59,645 nt of DNA from Ruminococcaceae bacterium AB4001. Lineage in GTDB: Bacteria > Bacillota > Clostridia > Saccharofermentanales > Saccharofermentanaceae. Positions 37,568 through 46,379 of this stretch are shown in pieces. Made by a program: the position numbers and the translations under genes. The notes under the pieces were generated by a model that was not told where the DNA came from, searched no databases, and saw only the letters and a list, made by a program, of their open reading frames with translations. How positions within the stretch are numbered: position 1 is the stretch's first letter; each line of letters begins with the position of its first letter. Location: contig JHXJ01000020.1 of assembly GCA_000621765.1 (NCBI GenBank), positions 1 to 59,645 of the forward strand, written 5' to 3'.

Positions 37568-37996
37568 ATGTATAAACTTAATGAAGCAAAGATGTTCTAT
37601 GATATCGCTGACGGCCAGGCTGTAGTCATCAATTTCGAGACCGGCATGTATTACGGATCAAGCCCTCTGGCTTCTGCGATCCTCGACCTTCTTCTCAAAA
37701 ATGCAGATCCTGCGAAGATCTTAGAAGCAGTTAAGAGCCTTGCAGGCTGTCCTTCAGATATCGATGCTTCATTCAAGGCATTCATTGATGAGCTTATCGC
37801 AAAGGAAGTAGTCGTAGAAAGCGGTTCTTCCGATGACGTTGAGATCAAGTTTGACGAAGCAGCTTACAGAGAAGGCTTTGAGCTCTCATTCAATGAATTT
37901 TCTGAAGTACAGGATCTTCTCCTGGCTGACCCGATCCACGACGTTGACGTCGAATCAGGCTGGCCTGTTTTAAACGACGACAACGACAACAAATAA
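37568..37996 (+). CDS. PqqD-family peptide-binding protein with acidic C-terminal tail
   Basis: PqqD-type domains (RiPP recognition elements) hold leader peptides for modifying enzymes. The first 95 of 142 residues have the family pattern: AVVINFETGMYYGSSPLASAI and later IDASFKAFIDELIAKEVV. An acidic tail of about 47 residues contains DPIHDVDVESGWPVL near 120-134 and ends DDNDNK. ATG 37568 is preferred over TTG 37562 because AGAGGAG stands 8 bases upstream. It sits directly after the HPrK-like gene. The tail might itself be the modified substrate, since no separate precursor gene is visible in the operon. That last point is inference only. Confidence 0.78.
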   Translation: MYKLNEAKMFYDIADGQAVVINFETGMYYGSSPLASAILDLLLKNADPAKILEAVKSLAGCPSDIDASFKAFIDELIAKEVVVESGSSDDVEIKFDEAAYREGFELSFNEFSEVQDLLLADPIHDVDVESGWPVLNDDNDNK

Positions 37997-38012
37997 GCGG
38001 AGGAATTATTCC

Positions 38013-40571
38013 TTGGAATTGACGATCGGCCGGCCTTATACGGAGGAATTGGAATCTTGTTTCCATCTCTGTTCTGATATTGAGGCAGACGGCCGTTCGT
38101 TTACTTTATGGTTCTCCGTCGATAAGAAATATTCGGATTTCCTCATAACTGACAGGTGTGATGCATTCTTTGCAGTTCTCATTACTGAGGCAATGCGGAA
38201 AGGGTATACGGTCAAAAGCCGGACACCTGTATCTTCTTCGCTCCTGTATCAGTTCAGGGAACATCTTATTCCTACATTAAGCACTGTTTTCAGCAGTTAT
38301 TCTTTGATCAGCATAGATATCCCGTCAGTCAGAGCCTTTCGCGAAAGCACGGGATATTCGGCACGTTTTGCTTCATACTCATCCGGCTGTCTTACTGTAA
38401 ATGCCGGACTTGATGGTTCATTCGATGAGACTATAGTTATCAGTTCGAACATTGAGTCTGTTTTTCCTGAATCAGAGCCGCATGCTGTATTCATGAGGCA
38501 GATGGCCTTTATCCTTTCTTTGCAGAATGGCATAGACAGGCTTATCTATCCCAGGCAGATGCTTCCTTTTTCGGAAGGCTGGGATGTAAATACCACTAAT
38601 CCGGAAGAATGGTTTGAGGTCCTTGCGACGCAGTCTTTCAAGACTGAAGATACGGCAATCTGTCTGATGCCTGTTGAGTCCGTTGTTTATGATTCTAAAG
38701 GTGAGATCAGGATAGGGACGCCTTATATCATTAAAGAAGGCGGAAAGACTAAGCTTTGCGCTGATTCGTTTATTCCCGGCTGCGAGAAGAAAACCCTGTT
38801 TATCGAAGTTGCAGATGAATACGGAGATTATTTTGCTGTTGACAGGGCGGACGCGTTTATCCTTCCGTTTATTCCTTCTGCAATGAAGAACGGATATGAC
38901 ATCTGTTCTGAAGCTCCGGTCTCAGCAAGGCTTTTGGATCAGATAAACTCTCTCATGATACCCATGTGTTCAGCTAACATCGATGAGTTCAAGCTTATCA
39001 GTATAAAGGCTGAGAAGACCTGTTCAGTATTGCCGTCCGAAGGTGCGGTTGCGACAGGGTGTACGTGCGGAGTCGACAGTCTTTACACAATCGGTCAGAT
39101 GAATGGTTCTGATATCGACGGATATAAGCTCACGCATTTGATCGTCGCGAACTGCGGGACTCTTGAAAGTGACGATAACGAGAAAACACTGGATATTATG
39201 GCTGCCAAAATGGAGAACGGCATCGCAAAAGAACTGGGGCTTCCGGTAATGAAGATCAATTCGAATCTTGATCTGATTTTCCCTGATGAAACTTATCTTG
39301 CCGTAGCCATGTGGAGACTTCCTGCGCTCTTCCTTTCATTGCAGAAGCTCTTTGGAGTAATTTTATTTTCATCATCTTATGAATATACCAGATTCGCTTT
39401 TGAAGTTACCAATTGCGATTACTATGAGACATTTCTTTTCCCGTGTCTTGATCTGGACAGGTTAAGGTTCTATCCGTCAGGGTCTCAGGTAAGACGCATC
39501 GATAAGATATCGATGATGTCCGACTGGGACATTGCAAAGAAATATCTTCACCCGTGCATATATGTCAGGAAAGATATCAATTGCGGACACTGCGGCAAGT
39601 GTATCCGCACGTTCGCTTCCCTCTATGGCATGGGGAAACTTGATGATTTCAGCCGGGTCCTGGATGTCGATGAATTCAGGAAAGGCATTGATCTTACGAT
39701 AGCGAAGATCATATCAAATAAGAACCAGCAGCATTACGGCGAATGCTATGTCGTGCTCCGGGATAACGGCCTTATTACTAAGCGTTCAGAAGAACTTGCC
39801 GCTGTGCTTTCAAGGTCAAAGCGCGTAATCGAGAAGAATAAAGATGAGATAACCAAGCGCCTTGCTACGGGTCTGAAGATCTCCGTGCTGATAGTCGCAT
39901 ATCAGGCTGAGAAGTATCTGGCTTCATCCATCAACAGCGTTCTTTCTCAGACCTATAAGCCGTTTGAGATAATAGTAGTTGATGACGGTTCAACAGACGG
40001 GACCGGGCAGGTTGCTAAGTCTTTTTCTAATGTGCGCTATATCCGCGCGGAGCATAAGGGAATAGCTAATGCAAGAAATCTTGCGGTTTCCGAAGCATCC
40101 GGTGATTATGTTGCTTATCTTGATGCTGATGATATGTGGATGCCCGATAAGCTTGAAAAGCAGGTTTCTTACATAACTTCTCATCCCGGCTGCAGCATCG
40201 TTTTCACGCACTACGAAAACTTTACTGACATTCCTGCAGAAGGATTAACTGACAGGCAGAAAGCAGTTCTGGACAAGGTCGTATATCCTTATCTTGCAAG
40301 CGCGCTGATAAAGAAGGATGTATTCTCGGTTTACGGATTCTTCGATACAAAGTATACTTACGGCGAAGATACGGAATGGCTCAAAAGATTGCAGTTTGCA
40401 GGGCTCGACATATCTTCCGAGATACCTGAGGTTCTTTACAGAAGAAGGATTCACGATCAGAACATCACGCTGTCTCATAAGACACCCGGCCAGAAAGAGA
40501 TCCTTTCGCTTATGGCAGATGCCATAAGGCACGCCGAGCAGATCAAGAAGAAAAAAGGAGAGCAGGAATGA
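38013..40571 (+). CDS. Fusion: duplicated N-domain, QueC-like PP-loop ATPase and family-2 glycosyltransferase
   Basis: The 852-residue protein starts with TTG 38013, with GGAGG 9 bases upstream. Residues about 30-100 and 265-335 are an internal repeat (DRCDAFF...MRKGYTVKSRTPVSSSLL against DRADAFI...MKNGYDICSEAPVSARLL). After the second copy comes a PP-loop-type motif GCTCGVDSLYT (349-359). A zinc-type cluster then has Cys 515, 524, 527 and 530 (CGHCGKCIR), the layout of QueC-like ATP pyrophosphatases. From about 623 to 850 there is a GT-A glycosyltransferase: ISVLIVAYQAEKYLASS, IIVVDDGSTDGT and LDADD at about 704. Such ATPases activate a carboxylate or carbonyl through AMP. I infer activation plus glycosyl transfer on one acceptor. 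The first N-terminal copy has no PP-loop. Confidence 0.78.
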   Translation: MELTIGRPYTEELESCFHLCSDIEADGRSFTLWFSVDKKYSDFLITDRCDAFFAVLITEAMRKGYTVKSRTPVSSSLLYQFREHLIPTLSTVFSSYSLISIDIPSVRAFRESTGYSARFASYSSGCLTVNAGLDGSFDETIVISSNIESVFPESEPHAVFMRQMAFILSLQNGIDRLIYPRQMLPFSEGWDVNTTNPEEWFEVLATQSFKTEDTAICLMPVESVVYDSKGEIRIGTPYIIKEGGKTKLCADSFIPGCEKKTLFIEVADEYGDYFAVDRADAFILPFIPSAMKNGYDICSEAPVSARLLDQINSLMIPMCSANIDEFKLISIKAEKTCSVLPSEGAVATGCTCGVDSLYTIGQMNGSDIDGYKLTHLIVANCGTLESDDNEKTLDIMAAKMENGIAKELGLPVMKINSNLDLIFPDETYLAVAMWRLPALFLSLQKLFGVILFSSSYEYTRFAFEVTNCDYYETFLFPCLDLDRLRFYPSGSQVRRIDKISMMSDWDIAKKYLHPCIYVRKDINCGHCGKCIRTFASLYGMGKLDDFSRVLDVDEFRKGIDLTIAKIISNKNQQHYGECYVVLRDNGLITKRSEELAAVLSRSKRVIEKNKDEITKRLATGLKISVLIVAYQAEKYLASSINSVLSQTYKPFEIIVVDDGSTDGTGQVAKSFSNVRYIRAEHKGIANARNLAVSEASGDYVAYLDADDMWMPDKLEKQVSYITSHPGCSIVFTHYENFTDIPAEGLTDRQKAVLDKVVYPYLASALIKKDVFSVYGFFDTKYTYGEDTEWLKRLQFAGLDISSEIPEVLYRRRIHDQNITLSHKTPGQKEILSLMADAIRHAEQIKKKKGEQE

Positions 40572-41239
40572 GCCTTAAGCTTTCAGTAGTAATTCCGGTT
40601 TATAACGCAGAGAAATACATAGCAGAAGCTGTTAATTCAGTACTCAGCCAGGAATGGGACGGGGAGAGGGAGATCATCGTTGTTGATGACGGCTCCACTG
40701 ACAGATCCTGCGAGATCGCTTCTTCATTAGGCTGCAAGGTCCTGCATCAGAACAGGCTCCGCGCTGCAAACGCAAGAAATACCGGAATAAAAGAAGCGAC
40801 AGGTGACATGATATTTCTTTTGGATGCTGATGATGTAGCTTCCAAAGATTCTCTCTCAGTATTATTTGCGCCTTTTAAGGCTGATCCTGAGGTTCTTGCT
40901 TCTTTCGGCAAAGTGGTGGATTTCTATTCTCCTGACATGCCTGAAGAAGAGAAGGGCAAGATAAAGATTAGGACTGCACCTTATGGAGGTATCCTGCCAG
41001 GGGCATCTTTAATTTCAAAGTCTGTTTTCGACAAGATCGGACTTTTCGATTCGACATTAACGAGCGGGGAGACTGTAGACTGGATCGTGCGTCTGAGATC
41101 TTCGGGAATGAAGACTGTACAAATAGAAGACACTGTCCTTAACCGCCGTATCCACATGACCAATACTGGCAGGACCGACAGAGCCGCAGAGATGAAGAAC
41201 TATGCAGCTCTCCTGAGAAAGAGGATGGGCAATCAATGA
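40568..41239 (+). CDS. Family-2 glycosyltransferase
   Basis: The 223 residues form a compact GT-A domain: LSVVIPVYNAEKYIAEAVNS, IIVVDDGSTDRS, ANARNTGIKEATGD and the metal-binding LDADD near 88. No membrane segment is seen, so it is probably a cytosolic or peripheral enzyme. It resembles the GT part of the preceding fusion. It overlaps both neighbours by 4 bases, which argues for co-translation. Donor and acceptor are unknown. Confidence 0.9.
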   Translation: MSLKLSVVIPVYNAEKYIAEAVNSVLSQEWDGEREIIVVDDGSTDRSCEIASSLGCKVLHQNRLRAANARNTGIKEATGDMIFLLDADDVASKDSLSVLFAPFKADPEVLASFGKVVDFYSPDMPEEEKGKIKIRTAPYGGILPGASLISKSVFDKIGLFDSTLTSGETVDWIVRLRSSGMKTVQIEDTVLNRRIHMTNTGRTDRAAEMKNYAALLRKRMGNQ

Positions 41240-42090
41240 ACCAGACGGTCTCTTTACTGGTCCCTGTATATAACAGCGCGGCATTCCTTCCGCGCTTTTT
41301 GGACTGTGTGATTGACCAGACATACCGGCCAATAGAACTCATTCTTGCTGATGATGGTTCTACCGATTCTTCCGTTGAAGTTATACATTCTTATGAGGAG
41401 AAGCTTAAAGGGTCTGATATTAAGCTGATCTTGCTTACGCTTCCTCATAAGGGACAGGCTTCCGCTGTTAACTCTGCGCTTAAAGAAGCAACAGGTGAAT
41501 TTCTAACTTGGTGCGATTCTGACGATTACATGCTTCCTGCGTGTATCGAGAAGAAAGTGTCTTATCTTATTGAACATCCTGAGGTAGGAATGGTAAGAAA
41601 TGACGGTCTTGTTTTCGATGGCGACACAAATGAAGTTGTAAGAAGCAGCACCAAAGAAACAGACAGGTCCGATAAGGACATTTTCGATGAGCTCCTGTGG
41701 CAGACGACATACTGCTTTGCGGGATGCTACATGGTTCGGATGTCTTTGTTCGACGAGTGCTATAAGGACCGTGAGATCCCGTTGTCTTTGGAAGGGCAGA
41801 ACCTACAGCTGCTTCTGCCGCCTGCGAGCAGAACTATCTGCGGATTCGTTCCGGAAGTCCTGCATCACTATTATCAGAGGAAAGCAGGACACTCGAGCAT
41901 GAGCAGGAGCTACACCCAGACCCTGGACAGGATCAACGGATTTAACGATCTGTTCCTAAGGATTCTGCCTTTCTGCGACTGTGATCAGGAAAAATATAAG
42001 GGCGTTATCGAAGAAATAAAGAAGAAAAACATAGAGCAATTAAGGTATTCTATGATAAAGAGAGTCAAAGAGGAGATGAGCGGAACGTGA
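41236..42090 (+). CDS. Family-2 glycosyltransferase
   Basis: The 284 residues contain VSLLVPVYNSAAFLPRFLD, LILADDGSTDSS, GQASAVNSALKEATGEF and a DXD-like WCDSDDY near 95. The C-terminal part (HHYYQRKAGHSSM) resembles acceptor regions of capsule glycosyltransferases. Overlaps of 4 bases at both ends keep it in the operon. Three GT-A domains in a row suggest a short oligosaccharide added to one acceptor. Confidence 0.9.
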   Translation: MNQTVSLLVPVYNSAAFLPRFLDCVIDQTYRPIELILADDGSTDSSVEVIHSYEEKLKGSDIKLILLTLPHKGQASAVNSALKEATGEFLTWCDSDDYMLPACIEKKVSYLIEHPEVGMVRNDGLVFDGDTNEVVRSSTKETDRSDKDIFDELLWQTTYCFAGCYMVRMSLFDECYKDREIPLSLEGQNLQLLLPPASRTICGFVPEVLHHYYQRKAGHSSMSRSYTQTLDRINGFNDLFLRILPFCDCDQEKYKGVIEEIKKKNIEQLRYSMIKRVKEEMSGT

Positions 42091-43133
42091 AGATAGGATT
42101 AGTCACATTTCATGAAGCGGATAATTTCGGCGCTGTCCTTCAGGCGTACGCTCTTCAAAAGACCGTCGATTCTTTGGGCGCAACGAGTTCTTTTGTAAAC
42201 CTTCCTGTTATTCCTAAGCAGAACAGTTATCCTCTGACCGGACCTGCTGCCGTATTTGCGAAGAAGATAATGGCAGAAGGAGAGGTCAGGTCAGCTCATT
42301 TCAAGGCGTTCAGAGATGAATACATGACTATCTCAAAGCCTTATACCAAAGACGATTACAGGGCTTTGGATTCCGACTTTGACAGATTTATCGCAGGAAG
42401 CGACCAGATTTGGAATCTTAGGATCCCTGATGTCGATGACAGATATTTCCTGCCTTTCGCAGATCCTTCCAAGAGATATTCTTATTCAGCAAGCTTTGGC
42501 GGAGATGAATTTCCGGAGAATGTTAAAGAGTGGGCAGGAAAGCAGCTTTCAATGTTTTCCGCGATATCAGTTCGTGAAGAATCCGGTGTAGCTCTTGCTG
42601 AAGAACTTTCCGGGAAATCAGCATTCGTATCTTTGGATCCTACATTGCTTCTTTCACGTGAAGACTGGCTTACGGTCGCATCTGATGCGCCTTCAGAAGA
42701 TTACTATCTTTTGTTCCTGGTTAAGTACGATGCCGGGCTTCATAACAAGGCTAAAGAAATGGCTGAAAAAGACGGAAAGACCTTAAAAGTCATTACAGCA
42801 GCCTTTATGCCTCAATTGGGATTTCCAGCTTGGAGCGGCGTAAGTGTAAGGGACTGGGTCTCACTGGTATCTCATTCATCCGGTACATTTACCAATTCAT
42901 TCCACGGATGTGCTTTCTCACTGATATTCGGAAGACCTTTATGCGTCGGCATGCTATCTTCTGAGCTCGGCAAACGCAACGGCAGGATAGTTGATCTCCT
43001 TACAAAATTCGGCATGGACAAGAGCCTTGAAGGCGAACTTAAAGCAGTTGATCCGGATGAATTCACAAGGATCATTGAAGCTTCCAAAGCTGCTTCTGTC
43101 GATTATCTTAAGAGCGTGGTTCAAGATGGATAA
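42087..43133 (+). CDS. Polysaccharide pyruvyltransferase family protein
   Basis: The family transfers a pyruvyl group from phosphoenolpyruvate to a sugar (CsaB and relatives). The 348 residues show IGLVTFHEADNFGAVLQAYAL at the start, FIAGSDQIWNL near 107, LDPTLLL and a C-terminal TNSFHGCAFSLIFGRPL with the conserved His. It is often paired with FrhB-type proteins in polysaccharide clusters, as here. It overlaps the previous gene by 4 bases and the next by 8. Confidence 0.9.
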   Translation: MKIGLVTFHEADNFGAVLQAYALQKTVDSLGATSSFVNLPVIPKQNSYPLTGPAAVFAKKIMAEGEVRSAHFKAFRDEYMTISKPYTKDDYRALDSDFDRFIAGSDQIWNLRIPDVDDRYFLPFADPSKRYSYSASFGGDEFPENVKEWAGKQLSMFSAISVREESGVALAEELSGKSAFVSLDPTLLLSREDWLTVASDAPSEDYYLLFLVKYDAGLHNKAKEMAEKDGKTLKVITAAFMPQLGFPAWSGVSVRDWVSLVSHSSGTFTNSFHGCAFSLIFGRPLCVGMLSSELGKRNGRIVDLLTKFGMDKSLEGELKAVDPDEFTRIIEASKAASVDYLKSVVQDG

Positions 43134-44202
43134 ACCTTATGTGAGCAAAGACAAATGCTTCGGTTGTGAAGCCTGCAGTTATGCGTGTCCTGTAAGCGCC
43201 ATAAAGATGGAGCCTGATGAAGAAGGCTTCCTTTATCCTGTTATAGACGCGTCGGTCTGCATCGACTGCGGAAACTGCAGCGGAATCTGTCCCTCCGAAC
43301 CTGATGCTCCGGCTTCTTTACGGTTCTTCGCACTGAGAACTCTTGATAACGATATCCTCTATAAGAGCACATCGGGCGGAGCATTTTCGCTCATTGCTAA
43401 TTATGTGCTCGAAAAGAACGGCGTCATCTGCGGTGCTGTTTACGACGATGACTATAGAGTCATTCATAAGGTTTCTGATGACATCGCACCGATGCGCAAA
43501 CCCAAGTACGTACAGAGTTCGATTGGATCTTCCTTTGAATCAATAAAGGCTGCTTTGGCTGAATCAAGGCCGGTTCTCTTTACAGGAACCCCGTGCCAGT
43601 GCGAAGCAGTTAAGAATGTCTTCTTAAGCGATGAGAATATAATCTACGCGGCTTTGGTCTGCAGGGGAGTAGCTTCTCCCAAGCTCTGGGGCGATTACGT
43701 CAAATACCTGCAGAAAGATGGCCGGCTCACGTCTTATTGTTCACGCGACAAGCGTAAGAACGATGATGCTCATACAGTCGCTTATACTGTTGGCGGCAAA
43801 GAAACCGCGGTACAGTATCTGTCTGATCCTTTCAGCAGGATATATGCCAAGGAGCTTCCGTTAAGACCTTCTTGCTATCAGTGTCCTTATGCATGCGTCG
43901 ATAAATCCTTTGACTTTGTTATCGGTGATTTCTGGGGTGTCGAGAAAGTGTTCCCGGAATTTGCTGACGGAAAAGGAACTTCTTTAGTCATTACTGGTTC
44001 CGATAAAGCCTCAGAGATATTATCGGCTCTGGAAGATAAGGCTATAATCAAAGAGACTCAAAAGGAGAACGTGATGCAGCCCGCATTGGCTTCTCCAGCA
44101 AAGGCAAGCATGTTAAGGCGTTTCCTTTTTAAGGACGTTGCGACAGCAGGTCCTGACGGAATATGCGATATCCCGAATATCCTTAAGAAGTACGGTTCAT
44201 AA
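43126..44202 (+). CDS. FrhB-family iron-sulfur protein (coenzyme F420 hydrogenase beta-like)
   Basis: ATG 43126 gives 358 residues that begin with two [4Fe-4S] ferredoxin motifs: Cys 11, 14, 17, 21 and Cys 45, 48, 51, 55. The FrhB core follows, with SGGAFSLIANYVL, LFTGTPCQCEAVKN and a later CYQCPYACVDKSFDFVIGD. Family members are flavin/Fe-S oxidoreductases; in non-methanogens they sit next to pyruvyltransferase genes in glycan clusters with unknown redox substrate. Longer upstream starts would run through the pyruvyltransferase gene in another frame and are rejected because the Cys motif begins at residue 11 from this ATG. Confidence 0.9.
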   Translation: MDKPYVSKDKCFGCEACSYACPVSAIKMEPDEEGFLYPVIDASVCIDCGNCSGICPSEPDAPASLRFFALRTLDNDILYKSTSGGAFSLIANYVLEKNGVICGAVYDDDYRVIHKVSDDIAPMRKPKYVQSSIGSSFESIKAALAESRPVLFTGTPCQCEAVKNVFLSDENIIYAALVCRGVASPKLWGDYVKYLQKDGRLTSYCSRDKRKNDDAHTVAYTVGGKETAVQYLSDPFSRIYAKELPLRPSCYQCPYACVDKSFDFVIGDFWGVEKVFPEFADGKGTSLVITGSDKASEILSALEDKAIIKETQKENVMQPALASPAKASMLRRFLFKDVATAGPDGICDIPNILKKYGS

Positions 44203-44214
44203 AGGCGGCATGAA

Positions 44215-45891
44215 ATGAAAGAGAAGAAGATCAGGAAATCTACCGTTAAATGGATCGCCAAAAGGTCGCGCGCAGCATTGGGCGACCTCATCGTGTTATT
44301 CATCGTTAAGATCTTACAGGGCGCTGAAGGTGTTGTTTTCGCGTTCCTGCTCCGAAATATAGTAGATGCCGCCGTCGCTCACAACATGGACATGCTCGTA
44401 TCAAATGCAGTATATGTCTGCATCCTGATCGTACTCGCCGTTGTCCTTTACTGGTGCGCGCAGTATTTCGTCGAGAAACCGACCGCAAAACTTACCAAAC
44501 ATCTCCGCGAAAGGGCTTTCAGCGAGCTCTTAAACCGCTCATATCCTGATGTCGTTAAGGTTCATACCGGAGAGTGGATGACCAGGATCAATTCTGATTC
44601 TTCGGTCATAGCCAATGCGATAACAACTATAATCCCAAGCACTGCCGGCCTTATAGTCCAGCTCGTGTGCGCCGTTGTATCACTGTTTCTCATTATGCCC
44701 GGTGTCGCCTGGATAATTGTCCCGTTAGGCGCATTCATGGTCGCCTTGTCTTTGTTCCTCCGGACGAGGCTTAAGAACTACCATAAGGAAGTCCAGAAAT
44801 ACGAAGGTGAGGCATACAGCTTCTTTACTGAGTCATTGGGCGGAATGTCGGTCATAAGAACATTCTCTAAAGAAAACCAGATGGCAGATACGGCTGGAGA
44901 GAAGCTGGACAAGATAGTTTCCGCACGCCTGAGAAGAGCACGATTCGTAGCAACATGCGGCACAGGTATCTATGGCCTTGTACGTGTCGGCTACTATATC
45001 GCAGTACTGATCTGCGGAATTAGGATCTACGACGGCCTCATGACCTACGGCACTATGCTCGCGATCCTTCAGCTCGTCCGTCAGGTAGATTATCCGATGG
45101 CAGAAGTATCCCACGGATTACCGCAGTTCTTTAACATGATCGCCAGCGCTGAGCGCATGATGGAGATCGAAAACCTTGATCCCGACCACGAAGGAGAGCC
45201 GGTTGCTTCCTCTGAAGTTAACCGTTTCTACGAAGAAGAACTGTCTGCGATCGGACTTAAAGATGCCTGTTTCCATTATGACGATGAGGAAGATGTCCTC
45301 CATGGCTTCAACCTGCAGATCAATAAAGGTGAGTTTGTCGCATTTACAGGTGAATCCGGCTGCGGCAAGAGTACTACCATGAACATACTCATGGGACTTT
45401 ATAAGCTTAGTTCCGGTGAAGCATATATTCTTGACAGTAAGGGTGGGGAGCAGCCGCTTACGCCGCTCTGGAGAGCTCTTTTCGCTTATGTACCTCAGGA
45501 AAACCTCCTGTTCAGCGGCACTCTGAGAGAGGTCGTAACTTTTGGTGATAAAAATACTGTTTCTGAGGAGACCATTTGGCAATCGCTCCGCATCGCATGC
45601 GCCGAAGATTTCGTCCGTGAACTCCCGCAGGGACTTGATACACCTTTAGGTGAGCGCGGTTCCGGATTATCTGAAGGTCAGATGCAGAGGATCGCGATCG
45701 CACGTGCAATCTGCAGCGGACGTCCAATCCTCATGCTCGATGAGTCAACGAGCGCTTTGGACGAATCAACTGAGCGCATGCTCCTCGATAATCTTAAGGA
45801 AATGACTGACCGTACTGTATTAATAATCACTCATCGTCCTGCTGCTCTTGCCGTATGTGATAAGAGGGTGGAGTTTAAGCATAAGGATTAA
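44215..45891 (+). CDS. ABC exporter, fused permease and ATPase
   Basis: The 558-residue half-transporter has about six membrane segments in residues 20-300 and a nucleotide-binding domain with Walker A GESGCGKST (about 380), LSEGQMQRIAIARA (about 484) and Walker B ILMLDEST (about 504). The layout is that of type I lipid, peptide or drug exporters working as a homodimer. There is no N-terminal C39 peptidase domain. As last gene of the operon it probably exports the modified product. The start ATG is behind AAAGGCGG. Confidence 0.93.
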   Translation: MKEKKIRKSTVKWIAKRSRAALGDLIVLFIVKILQGAEGVVFAFLLRNIVDAAVAHNMDMLVSNAVYVCILIVLAVVLYWCAQYFVEKPTAKLTKHLRERAFSELLNRSYPDVVKVHTGEWMTRINSDSSVIANAITTIIPSTAGLIVQLVCAVVSLFLIMPGVAWIIVPLGAFMVALSLFLRTRLKNYHKEVQKYEGEAYSFFTESLGGMSVIRTFSKENQMADTAGEKLDKIVSARLRRARFVATCGTGIYGLVRVGYYIAVLICGIRIYDGLMTYGTMLAILQLVRQVDYPMAEVSHGLPQFFNMIASAERMMEIENLDPDHEGEPVASSEVNRFYEEELSAIGLKDACFHYDDEEDVLHGFNLQINKGEFVAFTGESGCGKSTTMNILMGLYKLSSGEAYILDSKGGEQPLTPLWRALFAYVPQENLLFSGTLREVVTFGDKNTVSEETIWQSLRIACAEDFVRELPQGLDTPLGERGSGLSEGQMQRIAIARAICSGRPILMLDESTSALDESTERMLLDNLKEMTDRTVLIITHRPAALAVCDKRVEFKHKD

Positions 45892-45991
45892 TGAGTCGTT
45901 GTGTGGTTTTGAGCCATTTTGAACACTTCTAATGCTTATCTGAACATTTTCGTTACTTCAATTAAGAATTCGGACTTACAGTTCTTGAATG

Positions 45992-46024
45992 CTCGGCGAT
46001 TTGCCCGGCGTGCGCCGAGGTTTT
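45992..46024 (+). terminator. Possible terminator of the modification/export operon
   Basis: CTCGGCG (45992-45998) pairs with CGCCGAG (46013-46019), followed by GTTTT. The stem is strong but the loop is 14 bases and the T-tract is short. Confidence 0.4.
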
Positions 46025-46089
46025 GAAGTGGTACCCAAAAGAATCTGGAATGTCGAAAACTAAGAACCGTTTTTCCATCCGTTCCTCTG

Positions 46090-46206
46090 TGTTGACAGTT
46101 TTGTTGACGATATTGGATCAGATCCGTCAACATTTTCGTCAACAATGGCTTTGTTGACGATTTTGTTGCTGGTTTGGAGTCTTTTTCGTCAACAAATTCG
46201 TCAACA
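46090..46206. repeat. Clustered inverted repeats of GTTGACGA/TCGTCAAC
   Basis: Copies or near-copies lie at 46090 (TGTTGAC), 46103, 46125, 46137, 46153, 46187 and 46199. They are arranged so that pairs on the left are mirrored by pairs on the right, giving two nested palindromic blocks (46090-46144 and 46151-46206). The spacing within pairs is about 12 bases. Confidence 0.85.
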
Positions 46207-46270
46207 GCAGCGCGTGATTATGTGAAATTACTGTCTGTTATCTTGACAGAGCACCAGGAGGTTTTTGCTG

Positions 46271-46379
46271 AAACTTACACATAAACTTACGGCTCAGCCG
46301 CAACTTTGCCGTAACTATTAAGGGTTTATCCAAAAACTTACACATAAACTTACGGCCCAGCCGCAACTCTGCCGTAACT
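46271..46379. repeat. Two 46-base direct repeats, period 63
   Basis: Units 46271-46316 and 46334-46379 differ at two positions. Each starts AAACTTACACATAAACTTAC and contains TACGGC...GCCGTA, able to form a hairpin. No long T-run follows either, so they are not ordinary terminators. Confidence 0.85.

Noticed and set aside
34301-45891. A classical lasso-peptide cluster
   Set aside because: HPrK-like, PqqD and nucleotidyltransferase genes fit, but no asparagine-synthetase-type cyclase, no B2-type leader protease and no precursor ORF are present.
46090-46379. A CRISPR array
   Set aside because: The repeats are short, inverted and irregularly spaced or only two in number, and no cas gene is nearby.
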